DNA of 64,000 nt from Adiantum capillus-veneris. Taxonomy: Eukaryota; Streptophyta; Polypodiopsida; Polypodiales; Pteridaceae. Within the stretch, counting starts at the first letter, position 1; the number at the start of each line of letters is the position of its first letter. Below, one piece after another: positions 20,722 to 32,594 of this stretch. The DNA is taken from assembly GCA_014529385.2 (NCBI GenBank), contig CM043957.1:70317003-70381002 (forward strand), given 5' to 3'. A program made the translations under genes and the position numbers. Under the pieces are notes generated by a model. The model was not told the DNA's origin. It made no database searches and was given only the letters and a program-made list of their open reading frames with translations.

Positions 20722-22865
20722 ATCATATGGTTGGCTTCTCCCTCTACTTAGCATCACTTCCATGCTATCCTCTTGTGAATGGTGATTTTGATTGGCATCT
20801 TAGGGTTGTTCCTTGGTACTATTCTTCCAAAGCCTTGGGGGTTTCTTTGTGAAATTGGCTCGATTGAGTTGGTCAACCATCTTTGTGGATGTGTATATTG
20901 TTGGGGCTTTGGTAGGCAGAAATGTTGGTTGTTGAGCCACAATGGCACTACCACCATTGGTTTTACTAGGTCTTTATGTATCCACCTGCCCTATGAATTA
21001 AACAACTTGAACACTCTTATGACATGCATAAGTGCTCGTGTAGGCTTCATAGGTAGATGTGTTAGCATGTTATTTTGATCAGTAAGTGGGTCCACGAGGT
21101 TGAAACTTTAGTGCTTCACCATTTATACTTTGAGATGTTATTAGTGTGTTTGTCAACTTTATGAGCATCCTCAGGCTAATACCCTTAACAAGATGTTGCT
21201 AGCTGTAGCTTCTTGTGAAGTACCCCAGCTACCATTTAGTAATTCATTTGCAATGTTGACCAAAACTACGTTTTTGGAAAACTGATGAGAATTGATGTTT
21301 TTTTGCTCATCCAAGATGATAACCTTGTAGCACATGCTTTCTTAGAAACCCCTTATGAGCTGCGGTGACATTTGATTCGAGAGATACGTAAATTTTGGAG
21401 AAGTCCTCACTTATTTTGATCTTATTTGAACCAAGGTGGTGCTTTTTTGGCATGTATGAGCTTCACTACACCTCCTCTACCTGCAAAGTGCAATTTTTTG
21501 GTTTTGGTGATTTTGGCAACTTTGATCATAAGGTTGGCTTCTCACTCTACTTAGCATCACTTCTATCTCTTCTGACTGGTGATATTGATTGGCTTGTATT
21601 ATGCATTTTTTACTATTTCATAGTGTTAAAAACACGATTTTAATTGGCTTCTAGTGTGCATTTTTTTTATTGTTTCATATAGTTAAAAATAGGTTTTTGG
21701 CCTATATCTCCATGTTCTTGAGTGCAAATGACCATCCAAAGCTTGTCGGTGCTCATATAGCTTGTCTAGAAGCTATTTGTGAGGCTATCTTTTGCAAATA
21801 GTTCATTTGAGCTACTTCATCAAAGATGCCTTTTTGGATGAAGTGCTAATACTCTAGACTTTGACCTTAAGGGTGTCTTCCGTGCATCATGGTGATCGTT
21901 TGTGCATCATTGCGGCTCATTTGAACCTAGGTAAGCCCTTCTTATGATCACTTTTATACTTTCTTGGAGTGTTTTTGGTCAAGCTTGGGGCTAGCTTTTG
22001 GGGTTTCCTTGATTTGAAGCTTGAATCCTCTTCCCTTGTCTTGTATCCAGCTTTGTTGCCCAGCATGTTAGTTTTCTATATCGGTGAAAATTGTGGAAAT
22101 TCCCCCAAAAATGCATTTTTGGTGAAATCTCCTCATTTCACAATTTTAAAGTCATGCCTTCCTCTATCCATTGAACATATTGGCTCGTCAATGGTGATTT
22201 TCGTTTGAGCACACTTGCAAAGATGGCAATCTTAGAGTGTGAATGTTCAAAAACAGGTGTTTGGTAAAGCTTTGATGGTGATTTCTCCAATGTTTCTTGC
22301 TCACAAGCTTGCTTTGATGCTGAATAAGCTAATGGTAAGCTGTGTTTTCTCAAAAATGTCTTTGCTTGGCTATATTGACCAAATGCTTGTTTTCTGGCAA
22401 CTTCACGCAAAGTGCATTTTTGAGCATAATGACAGCTCTGACACATGGTAAACATCTTAGTGTGTGGTGCAGATGATGTGCACTCCTTTGAAGCAAAAAT
22501 CCATCTTTTGGCAGTTTTCTATAGGCAAATATGATTTTTAGTATTTTTATTGAGAAGATGTGTGTTTTCTTCTAGTTTCTCTTTGTTATCATGTTAGTTT
22601 GTGCAAGGGCCATGTCCGTGTGTATTCTCTATGCATGTGAAGGCCCCATAGATGATGAGATGTATTTTTGGGCATCAACCTTAGAAGTGCACATATTTGG
22701 TAATTGAAGTTCATGGGGATGTTTTGCATCATGTGGACACTCTAACTGATGAATATGAGCTATGTTTGACAAGTTTATGACCATCATGCAAGGTGTTCTA
22801 CCTGTAGGGACCATAAAATCCTGGTCCCATTTTTGGTATGTCGTTTTTGGTATGTTCTCCTTGTG
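20722..22865. other. T/G-rich non-coding DNA with internal repeats
   Basis: No gene recognised. GGTTGGCTTCTC and CTCTACTTAGCATCACTTC occur near 20729 and again near 21532, followed by similar GGTGAT and GATTGGC text, so a segment was duplicated at about 800-base spacing. Confidence 0.5.
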
Positions 22866-22988
22866 CAAGCTTTGATGCCCCTCATGCATCATATGATAGC
22901 TATACAGTACCAAGGACCCTCATGCAAGATTTTGCAAGCTTTGATGTCCCTCATGCATCATATGATAGCTATACAGTACCAAGGACCC
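22866..22988. repeat. 69-bp tandem duplication
   Basis: CAAGCTTTGATG starts at 22866 and 22935. The copies share CTCATGCATCATATGATAGC and the following text with almost no change, so the duplication is recent. Confidence 0.95.
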
Positions 22989-23625
22989 ATACTACTCATG
23001 GTGGATACAGACGATGTGGATACATAAGAATAATGATGTGTGCGAATGGAAGGTCAGAATCCCAAGTAGCTCTAGGTCACCAAGGCTCTTTAGCAGCTCC
23101 TCAACACATGAACTAGTGAAATGACAAGTGTGTGGCCCTATATGCACAAATTTTGACCTATCCATTCAATGTACAATCATGTCCCGAGTGGAACCCATAC
23201 TTAGACTTTGGCTCAACGATACCTTGTTTGGAGTCCCACTTCGTTAGATACATCCACTTGCAATTTTGGGCCCGCATCATAAGTGCCAAATTTTCAACAT
23301 ACCGTGTTTGAATCGTAGTTTCTAACATTGGTCCACCTTGTCTTCTAAATCAAGCATCTGATATTGGATCCTTTTTCTGGTAATGTTTACTCCATCTTAT
23401 GCATTTTTGAGTGGTAATTTGTAGCCAAAATTTAGAAAAATTAGCAAGCATAGCCAAAAATGGCTAACTCACCCACACAATTATTGCAAATTTGACCAAA
23501 ACACACAACAAATTGGTTGGATCAAGTTTTGGTATGATTCTATTTGGTCTTGGCTTGGAACTTGGAACAAAAATGGCTAACATGCCTTGATTTTCCTATT
23601 TCTTTTTTAATACATTTCTTTGTTT
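22989..23625. other. Non-coding stretch
   Basis: Nothing recognised. Confidence 0.4.
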
Positions 23626-23877
23626 TCAGAATGGATTAAAAAACTCTCCTTTTAATTTTTTTCTATTAATTTGTCTCAAATGTTCAATTAAATTATCCTT
23701 GCTAAACTCATCTTGTACACTAGCATGATTGGAGGTGCATCCTCCAATCTCGAGCTCGCTTTGAACTTTCTTAAACACTTGTTTATAAGTTGCCTTTGCC
23801 TTGTTTTTCTTTGGCTTGTCTGCTTGAGCATCTCCCTCTTGTTTTGGCTTGTCTAAGGGGGCTTCTGTATTTGCCAT
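23626..23877 (-). CDS. Short unknown ORF, lysine-rich
   Basis: An 83-residue frame starting MANTEAPLDKPKQEGDAQAD, then KPKKNKAKATYKQVFKKVQ, ending in REQ-like helix text HLRQINRKKLKG. The start codon at 23875-23877 follows repeat S on the minus strand. No family is recognised. It could be the N-terminal exon of a broken gene or a transposon ORF. Confidence 0.25.
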   Translation of the reverse strand: MANTEAPLDKPKQEGDAQADKPKKNKAKATYKQVFKKVQSELEIGGCTSNHASVQDEFSKDNLIEHLRQINRKKLKGEFFNPF

Positions 23878-23941
23878 AGGATTAAAAAATATTGTCTCCT
23901 ACACAATTCCAATTCGATTGGCTGCCAAGGTCTATACACTT

Positions 23942-24171
23942 TGTGATTGCATGTGTGGGCGGAGGCGTTCGTGCGCGGTGCAATGCGGTACGTGCGGGAT
24001 AGGGGAGAAGCACAAGACGGTGTGGATGGAGAAACCTCTCAAAACTAGTGTGAGTGAGGTGCTCCTTATTCTTTCTATATGAAGAATAAGGCATGTACAC
24101 ATATTGTGGGCGAGGAGCCGGACACCGGACATCCGGCCCCCAGCAAAAGACGTAGCACCTTTACCCCAATA
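23942..24171 (-). repeat. 3' LTR of copia G
   Basis: On the minus strand it starts TATTGGGGTAAAGGTGC (TG changed to TA) after the purine tract AAGTGGGAGAT, and ends GCAATCACA. It shares the block from GAATAAGGAGCACCTCACTC to the LTR end with the 5' LTR at 27219-27354. It contains a GCCGG/CCGGAC-rich stretch near 24118-24140. Confidence 0.85.
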
Positions 24172-24371
24172 ATCTCCCACTTAAAGGCGATGCACCGATA
24201 GGTGAGAGCCACTAGCTAAACTACTAGCATGTACAAGAGACTAGGTGAGAGACTCTCTCGACCTATGCCCACTGGCTCACTTTATCGATCTATACGCAGT
24301 CGTATCCGCTCTGGTGGTAGGCAAGTGTGTGTACATACGCTAGAGCCTGCAAGTAAATCTTGCAGACAACT

Positions 24372-24755
24372 CTATATGGTTTGCAAAACTCCACTATGCA
24401 TCATGCTAGTGTCAGCCATCGCACGATTGACAACCCCTGCTGCAAATGCTCCAACTGTAGCTGCTAGATCGGGCCTCGACACAAACAAGTCAAACATGAG
24501 ATGCAAAATCGGTGCAAACGTGGTTGTACTCACCTCTTGTGCACTATCTGCAATCACTACATCATCAAGACTATCCATCGTGTATGGATGTGTCAACGTC
24601 GACACTGGAGAAGCTATGTCCCTCTCACGCATAGGCAAAATTGTGCGTCTTGGTACCAACTCATTAGCCTCTAACATGAGCATATCAAAAAACTCCATAT
24701 TTGTCATCTCTGTTTGTGTCTCTAGGGGACATACCTGCTCTACCTCTGCCTGCAC
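24372..24755 (-). pseudogene. Copia G internal region, unclassified ORF
   Basis: A 127-residue frame starts MQAEVEQVCPLETQTEMTN and contains EFFDMLMLEANELVPRR and PTYMDSLDD-like text. It lies where copia elements have the linker before RT, and it has no catalytic motif that I recognise. It may be part of the polyprotein that remained after deletion of integrase and RT. Confidence 0.4.
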
Positions 24756-25201
24756 AACTCTGACAAAACCTGATGTGTCTCACTAGAGCACTGCCACTCT
24801 ATCTCTCTCTCTCTACAGAGTCTATTGGCACAGCTAAATGCTCTGTCTTCTGAGCATAGTGGAGCTCACTTGTGAAAGAGACACATATCATCCCTTGCTC
24901 AAAGCATGCCAATAACAAAACCGAGACTACGTCATCTCAACCTCAGACACATGCATAGAATATACCAAGCCGCTTTGCGGGCTCCTTTGGCAATCACTAG
25001 TGAGCTGCAATGAATCTAGAAATACTGCTCTCTAAGCAGTATCTGACAATCAAAATCTTCTAGCTATCTGACTGAGATCAAGCTGAGTTTTAGCTGAGGA
25101 ACATAGCACACATGTTGTAGTGTGTATGATGCACCATTAGGCAAAGACAAACAAACATCTCCTGTGCCCTCTATGTCAAACACCGAACCATCGACCAAGT
25201 G

Positions 25202-25606
25202 CTACACACAGCCAATTCTCCCGCTAGAAAATGTGTTAAACCACTCACGACATGGTGTGACGTGGAAATCAACATCGCTATCTAGTAATCCCTGTGGAGA
25301 AAGTGTGGTAACCATAGACAAATCTACAAGAGGTACACTAAAGGCAAGCGTGACATCACCGTCACTGGCATAGGCAGCCACTAGAATTGCCTCTCTAACA
25401 TGTGTCAAAGCCATCTCTTCATCTCGCATACATCTCCGTTGTTGTCTCATACGACTGACATAATGGCGCTTAATGTGCCCTGTGTGACCACAATGCCAAC
25501 ATCGTACATATCTGCAAGAACGAGACTGCCGTCTCTCAAAAGTCATCATAGTGGACTCTACATTGTCACACATATCTACAACCACTAGTGAATGGCTAAG
25601 AACCAA
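25202..25606 (-). pseudogene. Copia G gag zinc knuckle and protease start
   Basis: A 134-residue frame contains CWHCGHTGHIKRHY, a CX2CX4HX4C knuckle whose last Cys is Tyr, followed by LLDSDVDFHVTPCREWF, where the copia protease DSG signature reads DSD. Both key changes suggest loss of function. The layout knuckle then protease is the standard copia order. Confidence 0.78.
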
Positions 25607-25619
25607 AGTATGGCAAGAA

Positions 25620-27200
25620 ATCTGGGAAAACTCTGGCAGAGTTTTCCCTATAAAATTATCAAAACCTCAAGTACAATCTCAACCATAAACCATGTCAAAC
25701 TGGCAACAAAGTGGGAGGTAACTCGACCACTACATGATCATTAAAAGCATGATCAAACGCATCAAAATTGACATTCATATATGCCTAATGTACCTCCACA
25801 ATCTGCAAACTCTGCAAGCACACAACCTGGGACAAACTGCTCAACCAAATGTAAAGCGCATAACCATATATGCAAGTAGAGAGCAAACTAGCTCAAAATG
25901 CATCCCACAAGAGAAAATGCCTGCAAAAATCAGCAAAAACCTGTGACTAGCAAAGTCTATAGCCACTTAAGCATATGTAATCCTCACTCCCGTGAGAGTG
26001 GGTGCAAGAACACCAAACTGTGTCCAAACTGACAAAACTGTCAAAAGTGAGAGTAAATACTCAATCACTGTCAAAGCGAGAATATATCGTCCAATATACC
26101 ATCAGAGAGAAAACTGCAAATACGCATAAACCATGGCAAGAATCTAGGAAAAATTCGCCAGAGTTTCCATTGAAAGCTGAGCAAAAACTCAAAAAATCTC
26201 ATCAAATCGCAAAAAGATAGACACTCAATGTCTTAGTAAACAGATCCACAAAGTGGTCTACATATGAAACGTTGCCAAAAGCCTGGCAAACTGGCTCACT
26301 CCTGAAAGAGTGGCTCTATGGACGTAATCCTATCCAAAAACACTTGTAAGCCTATGAACCTACTACTTGCAAGCTATGCCATCTCAAGGTGTATCCACAA
26401 ATGCGTACATAGCATGAAACTGCATAAGCCGTGCAAAAAACTGCTCTCTGAATACCCCACACAGTCATACAATGTGCATAAAATTGCATCCGGATGTGTA
26501 AAGGTCTGAAAGTCACATCCCAAAGCATCACTTGCAAACGCAAGGTAAATTCTCTCTGAAATGTCACCACAATGTTCCATACATAGCCAAAGATGCAAAC
26601 TGCATCACCTCTCTACAATGTAGGAATCAAACTGCAAAACCTCGATATGTCGAGATTGTTGACAGACTACTGCAAAAAAAATCAAACACTCAAAATTTAA
26701 AATTTTGATATGACCAGCACGTCTGGAACATTCCAAAACCCCAAGGTAGACTCCTGGATCACATATATCCGAGTCCATGTGTGAGAGATATGCTAAAAAC
26801 ATCCGTTTTTGATCCAAAAACGCAGCATAAACTTGTTGCTAGTGCATCTGCTGTAATTCTGATCAGAATCTCAGAAAATGGACATTGCCATCGTGTTTGG
26901 AATGTTCCAAAACCCCAACCTAGACTCCTGGGTCATATCTATCCGACTCCGTGTGACGAAGATTTGCAAAAAACATTGTAGGAGCCAAAAACAGCAAAAC
27001 CGAGCTGCAACACTTTGTGTTCCCACTCTTTCCCTGAAAAATTCAGCAATGGTATGCTACAAAGATCTATACAAGCTTAATATACATGCCTAAGCTAAGA
27101 TTTGATGCTGTTGAGCCGTATCCACCTCCGTTGAGCTCAAGCTGCCATAGTCAAGCTCCGTCACTTCCATCTCACCAGGAAGCTATCGTGCACGCGTCAC
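25620..27200 (-). other. Copia G gag region, decayed, with a diverged internal duplication
   Basis: No long open frame. The block GGAACATTCCAAAACCCCAA at about 26727 recurs as GGAATGTTCCAAAACCCCAA at about 26898, each followed by GTAGACTCCTGG or CTAGACTCCTGG, so a segment of about 170 bases was duplicated. A second related pair, GGCAAGAA followed by CTCTGGCAGAGTTT and TTCGCCAGAGTTT, lies near 25610 and 26132. Confidence 0.55.
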
Positions 27201-27204
27201 CAAA

Positions 27205-27216
27205 TCTCTGATACTA
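27205..27216 (-). other. Copia G primer-binding site
   Basis: The minus strand reads TAGTATCAGAGA directly after the 5' LTR end TCACAAT. It resembles the initiator-tRNA-Met primer motif TGGTATCAGAGC with two changes. Confidence 0.75.
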
Positions 27217-27218
27217 AT

Positions 27219-27354
27219 TGTGAGGGCACATGTGCACGGATGTGTGCTTGAGCGGTGCAGTGCGGTACATGCAAGGAAGGGGAGAATCATGAGACGGTGT
27301 AGGTGGAGCAACCTCTTGAAACTAGTGTGAGTGAGGTGCTCCTTATTCTTTCTT
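27219..27354 (-). repeat. 5' LTR of copia G (truncated)
   Basis: Shares GAATAAGGAGCACCTCACTC, a CGGTGTG-like block, TACCGCA[CT]TGCACCGC and the LTR end with 23942-24090. Its first part is missing at the junction with LINE A. Confidence 0.8.
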
Positions 27355-27439
27355 AGCACCCCTTTGGTGGTATAGCATCGTCTTGAAAGGATATGACAAA
27401 GTTGCAATGCCTCTAGATGAGCTTCTTAAAAATAGCACA

Positions 27440-27620
27440 AAATGTAGTTTGAAGTAAAGAGAAAAAAATCATAGTTTTATGAAGCTTAGAATGGGCTTGA
27501 CCACTCCGCCCATTCTCAAACTGCTCAACTTTGAGTGAGAATGTGATTGTAATGTATGCAAGTAGTGCATCAATCTGAGAAATGCTACAACAACGAGAAA
27601 GACATGTGGCTTTTACTTTG
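27440..27620 (+). pseudogene. Gypsy RNase H fragment inside the LINE A/B repeat unit
   Basis: The plus strand reads RMGLTTPPILKLLNFE and then a degraded segment that aligns at the DNA level with 32595-32730, where the translation is GLTTAPIPKLINFEREFDVV followed by IDASSA. The same block is at 13155-13300 in relic B. It lies antisense to the LINE. Confidence 0.72.
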
Positions 27621-27939
27621 AAATACTCATTATAGCTAAATTTGAATTAAGTCAAAATAATACATGCAACCCCTGGCATATCCTTTGCAGAGGGGTTTCC
27701 AGCATATACAAAAAAGTCCGTTCAATGGGTGCAAAGCCCCCCAAGGGATTTGAGATTATAACTTCTCAAGATACATGTTTTACAGATTCCTCCTAATATT
27801 TCTTGTGAAGCTTGCATTTTTTATTTCTTCTTCTATGGATTAGCCAGCAAGTTTCTAGAACCTATTCTTTGTCCAAAGGATCACACTTCTTCTGAAAAAG
27901 TAGCGCATTTTTGGACTACAAAAGTAGCGCATTTTTGGA

Positions 27940-28963
27940 CTACAAAACTGTTCTTAAAGCCATAGCTCTTAATATATAAATTTCTATCAGGAGATCCTCA
28001 TTATTGATGCATTTAGAGTCCATTGCAAGGTCGTGTCTAAAGAAGAGGAGTGTCCAAATGCGTGTGCATCTATCTACAAACTGAGCTCGTGAAGCCTCTG
28101 ATTGCCAAACATCCCCAGAATAGGTGCATGAGGGTTTCATTTGGGTGTTTACATGCCTCTCACTTTGGTTTTTTCCCCGGTAGGCATGAAACCACAAATC
28201 ACCTTCCAAAGGAAAACTTTTCCCTTGTCATCGCATTTGGCCTTCCCAATGTTTCCTACTACTTGGCTCCATTCGCTTGTTGTCCACTTTTTGGCCCAGA
28301 TTTCTGTTGGGGTGTTCAAAACATCTTTTGTAATACACATCTTCCCATAGATCATTTTAGTCTTGGGTGAACCAAAAAGCATTCTCTAGGCCACTTCCAA
28401 GATTTCCAATGCACAGGTGTGGAGCAGGGAGGAAGGGTTAGGCTTGACAATTTTTCTAGAACTCTTCCAATGAGGATCTTCTCTTGGAGTGAAAGTTTGC
28501 AACTCAGCTTTAGATGCTCCAAGGATTGCTTCTCCCAGTCCTGATAATCTCAAAAGGCATCCATGGTGCCAAAGCCCTTGTGGTTGAGATTCTTGGCTAT
28601 TTCAATCCAATGCTTATTAAGTCCCAAGCCCTCCACAATGGGACCCCAAGGAGACCAGTTCCTAGCCATTCCCTTCCAGTACTTGGTCTCTTTATTCCAC
28701 ATGATTGAAACTATGGCTCTACAAAATTTATCAATAAATCTCCCCATAAATCCACCTAATCTAGCCCTTACATTGATGGGAGGGAGAAGCATGTTTTGTA
28801 TACTAAGGTTGAGCCAAGGACTGTCTTTAGACTCCATGCGGGATTCCATTATGATTTCCCTTGGCATAGAAGCCGAGCTCTCTTCTAAATTAGCTAGGGT
28901 GCAGAATAGTTTTTGCACATAATGCCAGACCATGAGTGATTGGCTCCAAAATGTCAAGACCAC
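27940..28963 (-). pseudogene. LINE A ORF2 C-terminal region
   Basis: Contains MWNKETKYWKGMARNWSPWG, GPIVEGLGLNKHWIEIAKNL, KVFLWKVICGFMPTGE and DSKCINNEDLLIEIYILRAM. The FLW segment resembles the zinc-binding region found at the end of plant LINE ORF2. It is highly similar to 13456-14325. Confidence 0.75.
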
Positions 28964-29399
28964 CCTGAGCCTTAGGTTTAGTGATTGCCAACCATTTACC
29001 TCATTGCCATGGTTTGCCTGATGTTAGTTTATTTCAAAAAGGCACTCTAGTTTTTCTAGGATAGTTGCAAGAATGGTGATGTGAAGGTAATGTAAGGGAT
29101 CAAGAAGGTGTTAATAATTGTAGACTTGCAATGGAAAGGAGTCAGGATCAACTCCTAGCGCTTCATTTTCTTTTTCATTTTTTCTTGAACCCATTAAAAA
29201 TCTTCTTTGTGAGTAGTTCCTTCCCTAATAGGCACCCCAAGTGCTGAAACATATTACCTCTCTTAATAGTTTCTCTAGTCCACCATGAGGAATCAAAATT
29301 GTCTTCTTCTAATAAAGAGATAAGTCTTGATTTTTCTATGTTACATTGAGACCCTGATGCTTGATGTTGTGGAAAACACTTGAACTAACTCCAAGGCCT

Positions 29400-29990
29400 T
29401 TCTTACATTATCCCCTTCCACTTGGAGAAAAAGTAAAGAATCATTAGCGAACATCTTAATCAACAATTGATTACCATTTTGGGTTTTAACCCCTTTAATC
29501 TCTCTTCTAGTAGCCACTTGCTACAACTTAGGAATTAGAGGATAGGTGAAAGTTGTGAACCAAAGGGGCACTAAGGGGAAACCTTGACGAATGGATCTCT
29601 TTACATCAAAGCAACCAATTGTTCATGAATTGAAGATCAATTCAGAGGAGCTACCTTCACCAAGAATACCTACCACTTGACAGATTCGTGGATTGAATCC
29701 CAAGATCTGCAACGTCTCTTGCACAAATGACTAGGTTGTTCTATCATATGCTTTATCTGGGTCTAGTTGCAGAAGATACATTCTTGTTTCTTGAACTTGG
29801 CATAATCCATATCTATCAAAGCCTCCAAGATATTATCATAAATTGATCTCCCTTTAATAAATTCATGTTGGTGGGGAGAGATAATATCCGCTAACATGGG
29901 GGCCATTTTGTCAGCAAAAAGTTTTGCCAATACCTTATATACTACCGCCAACAGTGGTAGATCTGTAGTGTTTGATCTGACAGCACGCAA
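29400..29990 (-). pseudogene. LINE A reverse transcriptase
   Basis: The frame at 29763-29990 reads LLAVVYKVLAKLFADKMAPM then ISPHQHEFIKGRSIYDNILE, classic LINE RT blocks. Further along the strand come GFPLVPLWFT and FANDSLLF, the place of the catalytic FADD, with Asp changed to Asn. The copy is inactive. Confidence 0.9.
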
Positions 29991-30727
29991 CTTTCTTTGG
30001 GATGATCTTGATAACCCCTTTCTTTATATTTGATTCCATTGTTCCTTTGGTAAATGCCTTGTTAAGCATATGTTAAGAAAGACGGGCCCAGACATTCCCA
30101 TAACTCTGAAAAAACTTGACCATGATTCCATCCCATCCTAGAGACTTTTCATTTCCCAGCTCTTTGAGAGTCATCTAAAGTAAAGGGATTTTCCAAGTAG
30201 CTTGTGCGGTCAAATTCCACTAATGTTTGGGTGGCTGCAAAAATCTTAGCCCTCGCCTCTTGGATCGTGGGAGAAGGAGAGTCCTCCTTTCCCATAATTT
30301 GGCTGAGGTGATCTAACATCATTTTTCCCATATGATTAGGGTTGGTGATTTGAACTCCTTGGTTGTCAGTCAAGGAAGAGATGGTAGCTTGTATTTTTCT
30401 TACCTTGATAGTCCCGAGCAAAGTGCTTTTGTTCACCTCCTCACTCTTGATGCTCCTCTCCTTGGCATGTACCTGAGGAGATAGATCTCTTCCACATCTC
30501 TTTCATGCAAGGTCTGCTTGATCTTCATCCATTCCATGAGATCTTGGTCAGAGGCCTTGCCTTGCATTTTCTTTTGGCCTAGCTCCTCAAGTCTGGATTT
30601 GAAGGTTGAAATTGCTTATAGGCTGGCCTTCTTCATCATTGTTGGTCCAACTCTCTTGATAGAGGTTTGAATTTTCTTACTAAATCTTTTCTAGGAGTCT
30701 AACCTTTTTCCATATTAATGTCATGGC

Positions 30728-31400
30728 CTAGCTCTTAGACGGCACTAGACACAAGAGCCTTAAAATGCACATCTTTAAATAACTTGGATAAGTGATAAGC
30801 AATTTCTTGGGACCCTGCGGTTGATGTTTTTCTTTTGAAGTAAATTCCAAGGAAGGACTTGCATAAAGCAAAGAAGAGGACACCCATTCTTTATTGTAGG
30901 AGAAATATAGCATGTCAAGACTGGAAGTAGACTAGGATGATTGAAAACTATGGTAAGTGAATCCCACATCATCCCTCCATGGGCCAATCTTGCATGCATC
31001 AACTAGAGCCCATTTATCTTCCAGGGTATCCCGTTTCTTTCACTCCCCTCCTACCAGAATGCGTGAAGGTCCCTGCCTATCTTGTCTAGAACATACCATA
31101 TTAAATTCTCCTACCAAGCAAAACTCCCCTCTATTAGTAATTGTGAGAGGTTGTTTCATAGTAGCTTCCTACCTTTGGAATTGTTAGGGGAGTAGATGTT
31201 GAAAATAGTGAGTTGATTATTATGCACCTTAATAGACACCCCTAGGAACGGTTGTCAAGAAACTATTTTTTGGCTCCAGATCCCTGTGGACCCCTATCAT
31301 CTCTCCACTAAAACCATAAGGATCAGAATTGTAAAAGAAAATAAGCTCATCAAATGACTGATTTCTCGGCAATGAGGCATCAAGGTGGTGTCCCTGCAGA
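30728..31400 (-). pseudogene. LINE A endonuclease relic
   Basis: Broken frames on the minus strand read FDELIFFYNSDPYGF and GEFNMVCSRQDRQGPSR, the region of the apurinic-type endonuclease that nicks target DNA. Several stops interrupt it. Confidence 0.65.
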
Positions 31401-31507
31401 CACCAACAATTTATATATTCTCCTCTTTATGCATTGCCAAATTTTTTCTTGCTTCTCTCTCATTCTTATGACCTTCACACTTCGGGACAGCACTTGGAGT
31501 GTGGAGA

Positions 31508-32211
31508 TCATGGGGAGAGAGGGACGAACTCCTCAATATTCACCGCATGTCCACACTCTGCACACCTAGTCATCGAAAATGCCAGAGGCTCTTCAAAGTT
31601 CGGGGACTTCCTTTCCTGCAGCACTTCAAAGGGTCCCCCTTTAAAAGGAGCATGGAGTGAAGAGATGCCCTTCTCTTTTAAGGCACTAGAGGCCTCCACC
31701 ATCCTAAGTTTCCCTTGCCACAACTTTCACCCTCTTAGCCCTTTTCAACCACGAGACTTGCACTTCCATTGTAGTGAAACCGTACATAGCTTAGGTGTAG
31801 ACGAGTGAAAGACAAACATCCACTACCTCCACCTGTTGGGGAAGATATTTTTTTTAGTGCACTATAGAATTGATATGCCAGCCAATCATCTGACTTCTCA
31901 CCATTATTGGCCTCCGAGATAGTTCTTTTGTTGTCGATAAGACTTTTCTCAACTTGTCTATTCTCTTTCATCTCTCGTTCTAACTATTCTTTTTCATCCT
32001 TTAGTTTACCATAATTTTCTCCTCTTGTTGTCTCAAATGTAGTGTCTTTAGCAATTCCCTTAGTGTTAAGCCCTTCCACTATATTTGCGAATGAGATGCC
32101 TGTCCTTAGAGCTGAGGTGTTGGCTAACACCTTGCTTCCATCTGTAATAAGTGTGCCTTGTAACTCACCCGTGTTTAGAGTCTTCACCACCCACGAATTT
32201 AATGCCATCAA
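31508..32211 (-). pseudogene. LINE A upstream frames, unassigned
   Basis: Three adjoining frames (31984-32211, 31735-31971, 31508-31723) contain GISFANIVEGLN, DDWLAYQFYSALKK and TRCAECGHAV. They lie where the end of ORF1 and start of ORF2 are expected. No zinc knuckle is intact, so the assignment rests on position. Confidence 0.4.
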
Positions 32212-32590
32212 GTGAGGGTTGTAATTTTTTCCCTATACGGGGTGAGGTCAATCCATCATCTTCCTCCATCGGCATTTCCATTGACCCATTCAAACACCAA
32301 AGAAAACTCGGGCTCAATGTGTAGAAACATGACTCAAGTAGGGTTGCTCTCTCTCAACACCCCAAGGCTATAAGACATCTTATACGGGCCCAAGGTGAAT
32401 TAGCACGATGAATGATCCTGGGTGATGGATCGTATGAATCGTACTTTGAAGTTACAAGATTGAGGCCTTTAGCCAACAGGAGGAGGACACAACCACGGGT
32501 AGAAGCCAAAGGCTCCCATGCCTAAGGAGACCCGCTGGACGGAGTGTGTGCCCCAAGCAAGGCTAAGTAGAGACAAAAAATCATAGGTTT
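32212..32590. other. Non-coding spacer
   Basis: No gene or repeat recognised. Confidence 0.4.
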
Positions 32591-32594
32591 GCAA

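Larger units (their letters stand above)
23942..27354 (-). mobile_element. Copia-like element G, both LTRs, no RT found
   Basis: On the minus strand it reads truncated 5' LTR (27219-27354), primer site (27205-27216), gag-like zinc knuckle and protease (25202-25606), an acidic region (24372-24755), polypurine tract (24172-24182) and 3' LTR (23942-24171). The order and the TATCAGAG primer motif are typical of copia. No integrase or RT motifs were found in the 3.4-kb body, so it is probably a deletion derivative or a non-autonomous relative. The 5' LTR lacks its first 90 or so bases and abuts LINE A at about 27355. Confidence 0.8.
27355..32211 (-). mobile_element. LINE relic A (L1-like), near full length
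   Basis: On the minus strand: unassigned N-terminal frames at 31508-32211, an endonuclease relic at about 30728-31400 (GEFNMVCSRQDRQG, matching the GDFN motif of the LINE endonuclease), a linker at 30149-30436, RT at about 29400-29990, and the C-terminal region at 27940-28960. Stops and shifts are frequent. At its 3' side, 27410-27640 carries an antisense gypsy RNase H piece also present in relic B. The true 3' end with poly(A) is missing, replaced by copia G. Confidence 0.82.

Noticed and set aside
24229-24786. Long plus-strand ORF of 185 residues as a gene
   Set aside because: It is antisense to the copia G body and overlaps the minus-strand frame at 24372-24755, with no domain of its own.
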